Shown: one piece after another, positions 1-5,428 of the stretch | Position numbering within the stretch: the first letter of the stretch is position 1 | Layout: each line of letters opens with the position of its first letter | From: Corynebacterium sp. | GTDB lineage: Bacteria > Actinomycetota > Actinomycetes > Mycobacteriales > Mycobacteriaceae | Direction of reading: 5' to 3' | DNA length: 5,428 nt | Assembly: GCA_030450335.1 (NCBI GenBank) | Contig: JAKDIS010000149.1 | Location: 1-5,428, forward strand | Notes under the pieces: model-generated | What the model was told of the DNA's origin: nothing | Seen by the model: only the letters and a program-made list of their open reading frames with translations | Databases searched by the model: none | Translations under genes and position numbers: made by a program

Positions 1-609
1 AAATCCACCGACTCCCATGTCATCGTCGGCGGGCGCTCCCCGCAGATTGTGAACTCCCTGATAGCCGCGGGCAGCAATGCGCTGTGGCAGGGGATCGGTG
101 CCGGTGTCGCGATGATCTTCCCGCCACTGGCGCCGCTCGCTGTGGCTGCCGGCGCTTTCATCGGTCACGTCCAGGGCGAGCTGCTGAAGGACAAGCTGTT
201 CGCCTGGGCGCAGTACTCGTCGTCGGCCCGGGCGGTGGCGCACGGGCCGTACCGCTACCGCGGCATCGTGACCCCTGGCGACGGCTTTTCGCTGTCGTCC
301 CTGCAGTCGGGATTCACCGGACTGCAATCGACTCAGGGGAGTGTCGGCACGGAGTTCACCGTCGGTGACGGTCAGCCATACGTCCTCGGGCGCGACTACC
401 TTGCCGGAGACCAGGCGGGCGTCATCAGTCACGGCATCGTCTTCGCCACCTACGTCGCGGAGTGGGATGTGTCCGTCACCCCGGACGGTGACGACGTCTC
501 CCTCGGGCTGGGTGATCCCCGACTCCGTGAATCGCCGGAACGCTCACTCGAGCGGAGCGTGAAAACCCTGTCGTCGGCCATTGATCGGGTGAAAACGGCC
601 ATACCGTAA
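1..609 (+). CDS. Minor tail protein, Gp37-like (C-terminal part, 5' truncated)
   Basis: The frame is open from the first base of the window and ends at TAA 607-609, giving 202 residues of a longer protein. A GTG at 49 could be read as a start, but the conserved-looking stretch VGGRSPQIVN (codons 9-18) spans it and no Shine-Dalgarno sequence precedes it, so the gene begins outside the window. The layout matches what I remember of the siphovirus ReqiPepy6 Gp37-like family: the GGRSP-type motif, a hydrophobic Gly/Ala/Pro-rich segment (codons 31-57), a helix with Trp, then beta-rich blocks SLSSLQSG (about 97-104) and VGDGQPYVLG (about 121-130), and a C-terminal helix (about 180-200). Proteins of this family are minor tail or baseplate hub components of actinobacteriophages, made just upstream of the fibre genes, as here. 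The family call comes from pattern recall, not a search. The next gene follows after 20 nt. Confidence 0.78.
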   Translation, partial: KSTDSHVIVGGRSPQIVNSLIAAGSNALWQGIGAGVAMIFPPLAPLAVAAGAFIGHVQGELLKDKLFAWAQYSSSARAVAHGPYRYRGIVTPGDGFSLSSLQSGFTGLQSTQGSVGTEFTVGDGQPYVLGRDYLAGDQAGVISHGIVFATYVAEWDVSVTPDGDDVSLGLGDPRLRESPERSLERSVKTLSSAIDRVKTAIP

Positions 610-613
610 CACC

Positions 614-620
614 AAGGAGG
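614..620 (+). promoter_or_regulatory. Ribosome binding site deciding the GTG start at 630
   Basis: AAGGAGG lies 9 nt upstream of GTG 630-632. It supports this GTG rather than the in-frame ATG codons at 645 and 654, which have no comparable sequence in front of them. Confidence 0.75.
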
Positions 621-629
621 AACATCACT

Positions 630-1157
630 GTGACAAATCAGCAGATGCAGGCCATGTTCGAGCATGAACCTCCACAGGGGGCCCACCCCTACGCCCAGCT
701 GTTCCTCCACCCACTGGGGGCAAAGCTGACCCCCGAGATGATGAATGAGTTGGCGACGCACCTCTTCGACATGTGCGGCGCGAAACTCCACGACGTCGCC
801 CCGAGCACCGTCGAGTACTTCCGGGACTGGAAAGACCCCCGCGAGGTCGACGAGGTCGTGCCCGGTGCGGAGTACACCGCGGCGTGGTCGGAGCAGCTTC
901 CGCCCGGACTTAGCCTGTGCCCGCGGACCGGTCGGATGGTCGGGACGCTGCCGGCTGGGCAGTACCGCTGGACCGTCCGGCTCGGACCGCAGGTGCAGTA
1001 CGACAGCCTCGGCGGTCAGGGGTCACCGCATCAGGATGGCCATTGGATCGGCGCTCTGGAGGACCGGGAGCCGATCACACCCCAGACGGTCGACGTGAAG
1101 GCGATGACCCCGGAGCAGCGGGCCGCACTGCGCGCAGCGCTGGACGAGGAGGACTGA
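630..1157 (+). CDS. Putative minor tail protein with Ig-like (He_PIG-type) signature
   Basis: This is a 175-residue protein with a GTG start, chosen because of the AAGGAGG 9 nt upstream. It has no signal peptide or membrane segment. Residues 1-70 are mixed and unrecognised. Residues 78-119 carry the classic ending of a bacterial putative-Ig domain: LPPGLSL (90-96), then RTGRMVGTLPAG (99-110) and QYRWTVRLG (111-119). This matches the LPPGLxLxxxTGxIxGTPxxxGxYxxTVxxx pattern of the He_PIG family. The C-terminus is a helix followed by an acidic end (MTPEQRAALRAAL, 159-171, then DEED). Ig-like modules are common on phage tail and head surfaces and are often thought to bind carbohydrate weakly. Its place between the Gp37-like protein and the fibre suggests a tail-tip or fibre-adaptor role, which is inference. 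The stop is 1 nt before the next ATG, so the two genes are probably translationally coupled. Confidence 0.72.
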   Translation: MTNQQMQAMFEHEPPQGAHPYAQLFLHPLGAKLTPEMMNELATHLFDMCGAKLHDVAPSTVEYFRDWKDPREVDEVVPGAEYTAAWSEQLPPGLSLCPRTGRMVGTLPAGQYRWTVRLGPQVQYDSLGGQGSPHQDGHWIGALEDREPITPQTVDVKAMTPEQRAALRAALDEED

Positions 1158-1158
1158 C

Positions 1159-1950
1159 ATGGGGATCTCACCTGATCGCCAGGAGCCTGGCTGGGACGGA
1201 TCACCCCAGGACATCAGCGCCCTCGGCCGTGCAGGCGACGATCTCGGCGGGGCCCTCGCCGGCTCATTCCAGAACACGGTCGGAGGCATCGGGGAAGCTA
1301 TCATCAACGGGCTTCAGGGCATCGTCACCGGCGGCCCGTTCGCCCCCGCGGAGGAAGCCGCGGTCGAGATCCGCAATGGGCAGGAGGGGCTGGAGAACTC
1401 AATCAACCTGCTGTTCGGCCTACCTGGGTACGGCTTCGCGTACATGTCGCGCAACATCAACGCCGAGTGGGGCCTCATTGGCGGAAATGTTCGCCGTATG
1501 CCGTTCGACAAGCAGCTCGGACCGGCGAAGAATACGCGCATCGATTCGCAGGGGCGACTGGTGCTCGATGGCGTGGGTGCGTGGCTTGTGATGGTGAAGA
1601 ACCGGGCGAGGGGTACCGGCTACGGCGGCAACGCGATGATCCAGCAGACGGTGCGTATCCGTCGGCCGGACGGCACGGTGTACCACACGGTCACTGATGA
1701 TGCCTCCACCATGTCGGACACCGGAGTCATCAACGCGAAGGGAGCGTCGACTCTGTTGTCGATCTTCCCGGTCGTGATTGATGAGCCGGGCTGCACTGTC
1801 GACGTGGAGACGTGGACCGGTGCCTGGCGTTGGTGGGACGGCGGCTACCGCTACAGCATGATGGCCGCGATTAGGCACTCCACGGATGTGGAGAACAAGG
1901 GTGACGAGATTGTGCCCAACGAGACTGAAGAGGAGGCGAAGCAGGGATGA
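1159..1950 (+). CDS. Putative beta-rich minor tail protein, unknown function
   Basis: This is a 263-residue protein. ATG 1159 follows GAGGAGGA (1146-1153) by 5 nt and the previous stop by 1 nt. I do not recognise a named family. Residues 17-60 are Gly/Ala-rich and look like amphipathic helix (DISALGRAGDDLGGALAG, then VGGIGEAIINGLQGIV). Residues 61-127 hold a short helix and aromatic/glycine turns. Residues 128-240 look like an all-beta domain with alternating strands (GRLVLDGVGAWLVMVK, TVRIRRPDGTVYHTV, CTVDVETWTGAW, YRYSMMAAIRH). The strand pattern recalls C1q/TNF-like or jelly-roll sandwiches, but this is only an impression. The last 20 residues are very acidic (about ENKGDEIVPNETEEEAKQG), like a disordered tail. 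The stop overlaps the start of the fibre gene in ATGA, so it probably belongs to the same tail-tip complex. Confidence 0.68.
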   Translation: MGISPDRQEPGWDGSPQDISALGRAGDDLGGALAGSFQNTVGGIGEAIINGLQGIVTGGPFAPAEEAAVEIRNGQEGLENSINLLFGLPGYGFAYMSRNINAEWGLIGGNVRRMPFDKQLGPAKNTRIDSQGRLVLDGVGAWLVMVKNRARGTGYGGNAMIQQTVRIRRPDGTVYHTVTDDASTMSDTGVINAKGASTLLSIFPVVIDEPGCTVDVETWTGAWRWWDGGYRYSMMAAIRHSTDVENKGDEIVPNETEEEAKQG

Positions 1951-3713
1951 CTGTTTTGTATGGTGACCTGCGGGATGTGCAGGGCGCCCCGTTTGATCAG
2001 CAGGGCACGGCGGTGGTGATCTCCGCTACGCAGGCTCGCCCGGCGATGCACTCCGACGCGCTGACCCTCGTCGAGCTCGCCAGGATCGAGATGGAGGACT
2101 CTGGTGGGCACTTCGAGACTGAGGAGCTGGACCCGGGGCCCGTGATCGTCCGCCTGGAGGGAGGGGTGTCTCATGGCCAGCAGTGGGAGATCGGCATCCC
2201 GGACGACGATCAGCGCTGGAATCTGGCGGACCTTATCGGTGAGCAGGTCGAGTGGGAGCCGATTGTGGTGTCTCGTGCGGAGGCTGCCGCACGGGAGTCC
2301 CGGGCGCAGGCTGACCGGTCCGAGGGGGAAGCGGATCGGTCCGAGCGTGCTGCCGATCGGGTGGGGTCCGCCGAGCGTGTGCTTGAGGCGGAAGCCACAG
2401 CGGTGCAGTCCGAGGCAGATGCGTTGGCGCATCGGGAGGAGGCCGCCCGGCAGGCAACGCGTTCTGAGCAGGAGGCGGACCGGTCGGCGGGGGAGGCTAG
2501 CGACTCGGCGAGTAGTGCGGGCGCGTCCGCTACATCCGAGGCCAACGCGGCCATGTCCGAGGGGAACGCCAAGACCTCCGAGACGAACTCGGCTGGGCAC
2601 GAGTCCCGGGCGAAGGGGCACGCAGACACCGCTGGCGAGCACTCGACGGCCGCGGACGGTCACCGTCAGGCCACAGCGACCTCCGAGGAGAACGCGAAGA
2701 CGTCGGAGGACAACGCCGCCGGGCACGAGACCCGCGCCGGGCAGCACGCTGACACCGCGGGGCAGACGGTGCGTGATGCTGTCTCGGAGGCCACGGGCAT
2801 CACCGAGGGTCACAAGGTCGCGGCGGAGGCGGCTGCGGGCAATGCCCGGTCGGCGGCGACGGAGGGGCGTGGGTACCGGGATGCTGCGCGTGAGGCGGCG
2901 GCCCAGGCGGAGGACATCGCCACTGGTGATCTGCCGGCCGCGTCGGAGTCGACGCGGGGTCTGATCCAGATGACGGGTGACTTGGCTGGGTCGGGTGATG
3001 ATCCGCGTGTGCCTGCCCTGTCGCTGGCGGCGCCGGGCGCGTCGGTGCAGGTTGTGCCACCGGGCCCGGGGTGGGGTAATGCGGTCGCTGACCCGGCGAC
3101 GACACCCACCGGGTGGGATTTCGACGGTGAGTGGCTGACCCCACCACTGTGGCTGGATCGGGTGACGGTGACTGTCGACTGGTGTGGTGGATCGTCTCTG
3201 GCTTTGCGGGGTCGTCGGTCGGACGGCACGGCGTCGACGATCGTCACCTTGCCGGAGGGCGCTCCGGAGACTCACCGGTCTGCCACGGTCATCGTGGACT
3301 TGTCGCGGCATGAGGCCGTGGCGGTGGCTGCGACGTGGACGCAGGAGGACCTCGACGCGGTGTGTACCGCGAGCCTGGTGGTGCAGGTTATGCCCTCCCA
3401 TCAGCACGCCAGGGAGGACCTGCCGTGGTGGGATGAGGTCATGTCCGGCTACGTGCGGGGCAATGATGAGCGTCTGTCTGATCCGCGGTATCCGACGGAG
3501 CATGAGCACGAGATCAACCAGGTCCGTGGTCTACGCGCTGTCGTCGACCGGCTGACTGCCCTGGAGGCTTTGGTGCGGGCGCGTCCTGCGCTGTGGCCGT
3601 GGGACGGTGTAGTGCCGTGGGCACCACCGGAGGCCGCGCTGCCGGTCGACAACGTCTGGGATACCGATGGCGGCGACGTGCACAGTGTGGAGGAGGTGAC
3701 CGGTGATGAGTGA
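1947..3713 (+). CDS. Tail fibre protein with long Ala/Ser/His coiled coil
   Basis: This 588-residue protein is probably the receptor-contacting trimeric tail fibre. ATG 1947 overlaps the previous stop (ATGA), with GAAGAGGAGG (1927-1936) 10 nt upstream. Residues 1-105 form a beta-rich start (LYGDLRDVQGAPFD) resembling the transthyretin-like heads of actinophage fibres, probably the tail-attachment domain. Residues 108-325 are a low-complexity heptad coiled coil: ADRSEGE-ADRSERA-ADR at 122-138, Asn-containing NAKTSE blocks, then repeated GHxxRA and GHADTAG. The style recalls the SETNAKxSE repeats of lambda side tail fibre. Residues 335-358 carry the widespread fibre motif TRGLIQMTGDLAGSG plus RVPAL. 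Residues 365-482 look beta-rich, with Cys413 and Cys473. Residues 506-521 (NDERLSDPRYPTEHEH) match the NDxRLSDxRxPTxHxH motif of many phage fibres and are followed by a short coiled coil (524-544). There is no visible chaperone, peptidase or enzymatic motif. Confidence 0.88.
   Translation: MTVLYGDLRDVQGAPFDQQGTAVVISATQARPAMHSDALTLVELARIEMEDSGGHFETEELDPGPVIVRLEGGVSHGQQWEIGIPDDDQRWNLADLIGEQVEWEPIVVSRAEAAARESRAQADRSEGEADRSERAADRVGSAERVLEAEATAVQSEADALAHREEAARQATRSEQEADRSAGEASDSASSAGASATSEANAAMSEGNAKTSETNSAGHESRAKGHADTAGEHSTAADGHRQATATSEENAKTSEDNAAGHETRAGQHADTAGQTVRDAVSEATGITEGHKVAAEAAAGNARSAATEGRGYRDAAREAAAQAEDIATGDLPAASESTRGLIQMTGDLAGSGDDPRVPALSLAAPGASVQVVPPGPGWGNAVADPATTPTGWDFDGEWLTPPLWLDRVTVTVDWCGGSSLALRGRRSDGTASTIVTLPEGAPETHRSATVIVDLSRHEAVAVAATWTQEDLDAVCTASLVVQVMPSHQHAREDLPWWDEVMSGYVRGNDERLSDPRYPTEHEHEINQVRGLRAVVDRLTALEALVRARPALWPWDGVVPWAPPEAALPVDNVWDTDGGDVHSVEEVTGDE
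2565..2762 (+). repeat. Imperfect 126-bp-period repeat inside the fibre coiled coil
   Basis: Two copies, 2565-2636 and 2691-2762, start 126 bp apart. They encode residues 207-230 and 249-272, which agree at 19 of 24 positions (NAKTSE-x-N-x-AGHE-x-RA-xx-HADTAG). The 42-residue period equals six heptads, so the coiled-coil register is kept across the repeat. Many synonymous differences show that the duplication is old or kept by protein-level selection. It probably reflects fibre growth by in-frame duplication. Confidence 0.8.
3689..3696 (+). promoter_or_regulatory. Ribosome binding site for the 3706 gene
   Basis: GGAGGAGG within the end of the fibre gene lies 9 nt before ATG 3706 and 6 nt before GTG 3703. 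Both starts are usable. I prefer ATG 3706; choosing GTG 3703 would add only one residue. Confidence 0.65.
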
Positions 3714-4017
3714 TCTCACGCTCGGACCCGTGGTCGGCAAGATCGGCGGGGCAACCGTGCCCCTGGATTTCTCGCCCTCGACGCCGTCCACGTCCGTGCC
3801 AGTCGACCTTCCGGATGGTGAGTGGGCGATCGTTGTTGAGGCCGTGCAGACCGGATACGGGAGCGGCAGCGTGTCGATTGGTGACGTGTCGGTCACCACG
3901 CCCGGCCGGAATATGCGGGGCTATGCGGTGCGTCGACACGTTACCTCGCCGACCACTGTTACTGGTTCCGCGACAGAGATCCGGAAGATCACTGCCTTCC
4001 CCGATCCGACCCCATAG
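3706..4017 (+). CDS. Small beta-rich protein of unknown function, fibre-associated
   Basis: This is a 103-residue protein starting at ATG 3706 (GTG 3703 is an alternative) and overlapping the fibre stop by 8 nt, so its translation is probably coupled to the fibre. I do not recognise the family. It has no signal peptide, membrane segment or cysteine. The sequence looks almost wholly beta: LTLGPVVGKIGGATVPLDF (4-22), a Ser/Thr/Pro turn, EWAIVVEAVQTGYGSGSVSIG (39-59), then a basic stretch RNMRGYAVRRHVTS (68-81) and a final strand. The composition (Gly, Ser, Thr, Val) fits a structural tail or fibre accessory protein. Being last in the coupled tail cluster and directly before a terminator supports a virion or fibre-assembly role rather than lysis, but a holin is excluded only by the lack of hydrophobic helices. 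Function is inferred from position alone. Confidence 0.72.
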   Translation: MSDLTLGPVVGKIGGATVPLDFSPSTPSTSVPVDLPDGEWAIVVEAVQTGYGSGSVSIGDVSVTTPGRNMRGYAVRRHVTSPTTVTGSATEIRKITAFPDPTP

Positions 4018-4038
4018 CCCCGCGCAGGGGCTTTTCTT
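4016..4038 (+). terminator. Rho-independent terminator after the tail cluster
   Basis: A perfect 6-bp stem, AGCCCC (4016-4021) with GGGGCT (4027-4032), closes a 5-nt loop GCGCA and is followed by TTTCTT (4033-4038). The stem starts inside the TAG stop of the preceding gene. It would end or weaken the tail transcript 18 nt before the endolysin start. Confidence 0.8.
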
Positions 4039-4045
4039 ATGCCCG

Positions 4046-4052
4046 AAGGAGG
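4046..4052 (+). promoter_or_regulatory. Ribosome binding site of the endolysin gene
   Basis: AAGGAGG lies 4 nt before ATG 4057, a rather short spacing. An in-frame ATG at 4039 would add six residues (MPEGGH) but has only the terminator stem in front of it, so 4057 is preferred. Confidence 0.68.
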
Positions 4053-4056
4053 GCAC

Positions 4057-5428
4057 ATGACTGTCATTGACTTCTCGGCGTCGTTCCCCAGCGGCGCCGC
4101 CATAAAACGAGCGGGGCACGACGGCGTGGTGGCGTACATCAGCCCGGCCCGCGAGAACTGGATGGGCGCGAAGCCCTTGACCAAGGCGAAGGTCGACGAC
4201 TACCGCGCCGCGGGGCTGAAGATCGCGGTGGTGTGGCAGTACGCCGCAGGCACCGCACAAACCTCCGACGTCATGCGCGGAGCCGCTGGCGGCCGGGCTG
4301 ATGCGGAGGCCGCGCAGAAGCAGCTCAACGCCGTCGGCCTGGCCGGGCATCCGGTGTTCTTCGCCTGCGACTTCGACATCACGTTGAACCAGTGGAACGC
4401 CACCGCTGTCGAGTACTTCAAGGCGGCCGCCGGTGTTCTCGGCAAGCACCGTGTCGGCATCTACGGGCACTCCCGCGTCGTGCACTGGGCGATGGAAGAC
4501 GGCGTCGTCGCCACCGTCGCCACCGGCCGCGTGCTCGGCTGGGTCACCCGCTCGTGGTCCAACGGCGCGACCGGTCGGGACTACGCCGTGTTGTATCAGC
4601 GCGTGCACAACACCCCTGGTCCCGACGGTTTGCAGATCGACATCAACGACGTCTACCACGCCAACTGGGGGCACCAGCCGCTCACCGACTCCACCCCGGA
4701 GACCCCGCAGCTTCCGTCGGTGACCAAGCGCCCCGGGTGGACCGGCGACCCGTCGTGGATCGTCGACGCCCTCAAAGCATGGGGAGTCACAACCGTCGAA
4801 GAAGCCGGCTGGCGCGACCGCGGCAACGGCGACTTCCTCACCGTGTGGGGAGTCTTCGCCCACCACACCGGCGGCGACAACACCCCCACCTCGCTCATCC
4901 GCGACGGTCGCTCGGACCTGCGCGGCTTGCTATCGCAGATCCACCTCCTGCGCGACGGCACCGCCCACATCACCGGACAGGGCGTCGCATGGCACGCCGG
5001 ACGAGGAGCCTACCCCGGCCTGCCGACGAACAACGCGAACTTCCACACCATCGGCATCGAGGCGAACAGCAGCGGCACCAGCACCTGGCCCGCAGCCCAG
5101 CTCGACGCATACTACCGCGCCTGCGCGGCGATCTGCTGGGTGCTCAACGTCGACGCGGCCCGAGTGATCGGGCACAAGGAGTACTCGAGCGACGGCAAGT
5201 GGGATCCGGGCGGCATCGACATGCCCGCCTTCCGCGCCCGCGTGCAGCACTACATCGACAACCCGCCATTCCTGGCAGAGGAGAACATCATGTCCGACTT
5301 CGACAAGCTCACCCGCACCTACCCGTCTCGTGTGGAGGGCTCCGACGTGAAGCTGCGCCCCGTCGACGCGCTGTACATGGCCGACGCCAACAGCTTCGTC
5401 GCCCGCGCCAACACCGTCGAGATCATCG
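4057..5428 (+). CDS. Endolysin (lysin A): glycoside hydrolase-like + PGRP amidase, 3' truncated
   Basis: The frame is open for 457 codons to the window edge with no stop, so the C-terminus is missing. Residues 1-203 resemble the Rv2525c-like glycoside-hydrolase-like (DUF1906/GH25-type barrel) domain: DFS at 5-7, FFACDFD at 101-107 and QIDIND at 193-198 place acidic residues where barrel strands end, and VGIYGHS at 133-139 fits a later strand. A Pro/Thr linker follows (about 207-222). Residues 225-400 are an amidase_2/PGRP domain: GVFAHHTGG (265-273), GVAWHAGRG (309-317), TIGIEAN (331-337) and VIGHKEYSSDGKWDPGG (370-386). Likely Zn ligands by family alignment are His269, His373 and Asp383, with Lys381 as the catalytic-lysine equivalent. 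From 412 a C-terminal segment (SRVEGSDVKLRPVDAL) begins, possibly for wall binding. It should cleave glycan and MurNAc-L-Ala bonds at lysis. No signal peptide is seen, so release would need a holin outside the window. Confidence 0.93.
   Translation, partial: MTVIDFSASFPSGAAIKRAGHDGVVAYISPARENWMGAKPLTKAKVDDYRAAGLKIAVVWQYAAGTAQTSDVMRGAAGGRADAEAAQKQLNAVGLAGHPVFFACDFDITLNQWNATAVEYFKAAAGVLGKHRVGIYGHSRVVHWAMEDGVVATVATGRVLGWVTRSWSNGATGRDYAVLYQRVHNTPGPDGLQIDINDVYHANWGHQPLTDSTPETPQLPSVTKRPGWTGDPSWIVDALKAWGVTTVEEAGWRDRGNGDFLTVWGVFAHHTGGDNTPTSLIRDGRSDLRGLLSQIHLLRDGTAHITGQGVAWHAGRGAYPGLPTNNANFHTIGIEANSSGTSTWPAAQLDAYYRACAAICWVLNVDAARVIGHKEYSSDGKWDPGGIDMPAFRARVQHYIDNPPFLAEENIMSDFDKLTRTYPSRVEGSDVKLRPVDALYMADANSFVARANTVEII
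5277..5284 (+). promoter_or_regulatory. Possible internal ribosome binding site within the endolysin
   Basis: AGAGGAGA lies 5 nt before an in-frame ATG at 5290-5292 (Met412), at the junction between the amidase domain and the C-terminal segment. It could drive a separate C-terminal-domain polypeptide, as known for some two-product endolysins such as Lys170. The same bases also encode AEEN, so chance cannot be excluded. Confidence 0.4.

Noticed and set aside
49..51. GTG as the start of the first gene
   Set aside because: The frame is open upstream to the window edge, the VGGRSP-type motif precedes it, and there is no Shine-Dalgarno sequence.
474..493. A 7-bp inverted repeat (CGTCACC / GGTGACG, 6-nt loop) as a terminator or operator
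   Set aside because: It lies within the coding part of the tail gene, has no T-run, and encodes an ordinary turn between strands.
2289..2920. The repetitive fibre region as a CRISPR array or non-coding tandem repeat
   Set aside because: The repeats keep a heptad protein pattern with synonymous DNA changes and stay in one open frame; there are no identical repeats with unique spacers.
2173..2964. A 263-codon + strand frame inside the fibre gene
   Set aside because: Its product is an extreme Arg/Pro/Thr-rich low-complexity sequence, the usual +1-frame shadow of Ala/Ser/Glu coding.
1851..3509. A 552-codon open frame on the - strand opposite the fibre gene
   Set aside because: It is an antisense shadow caused by strong G/C third positions in the fibre. 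Its translation is Arg/Pro/His-rich without domains, and the + strand has clear fibre motifs and a strong ribosome binding site.
4039..4041. ATG 4039 as the endolysin start
   Set aside because: It is in frame but directly follows the terminator T-run and has no ribosome binding site, while ATG 4057 has AAGGAGG.
3514..4866. A 450-codon open frame on the - strand across the fibre end, small gene and endolysin
   Set aside because: It crosses three + strand reading frames and the terminator, has no recognisable domain, and opposes a clear endolysin.

Overview
This window is a stretch of a tailed-phage or prophage late region, probably a siphovirus of a high-GC actinobacterium. A mycolic-acid host (Corynebacterium, Gordonia, Rhodococcus, Dietzia or relatives) fits best. 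The reasons are the strong G/C bias at third codon positions, the Gp37-like tail protein known from phages such as Rhodococcus phage ReqiPepy6, and an endolysin built from an Rv2525c-like glycoside hydrolase domain plus a PGRP amidase. No host gene, integrase or attachment site is visible, so a free phage and a prophage cannot be told apart.

All six genes lie on the + strand and fill almost the whole window. From left to right they are: the 3' end of a Gp37-like minor tail (hub) protein (1-609); a 175-residue putative tail protein with an Ig-like signature (630-1157); a 263-residue putative beta-rich tail protein (1159-1950); a 588-residue tail fibre with a long alanine/serine/histidine coiled coil (1947-3713); a 103-residue protein of unknown function (3706-4017); a rho-independent terminator (4016-4038); and a bifunctional endolysin that is open at the right edge (4057-5428). 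The first five genes are packed with a 20-nt gap, a 1-nt gap, a 4-nt ATGA overlap and an 8-nt overlap, each with a strong Shine-Dalgarno sequence, so they look like one translationally coupled tail-tip operon. The terminator then separates this tail module from the lysis gene.

Together the window covers the end of the tail baseplate and receptor-binding module and the start of the lysis module. The hub protein and small beta-rich proteins probably build the tail tip, the fibre probably contacts the host surface, and the endolysin cuts peptidoglycan glycan and stem-peptide bonds at the end of infection. The most interesting details lie inside the proteins. The fibre coiled coil has a run of histidines at 7-residue spacing, in a core position of the heptad, and two HxH motifs follow nearer its C-terminus. 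The endolysin has a well-formed internal Shine-Dalgarno sequence and ATG exactly at the junction between the amidase and the C-terminal domain. I do not see a wholly new system here; most of the window is ordinary phage structural and lysis biology.
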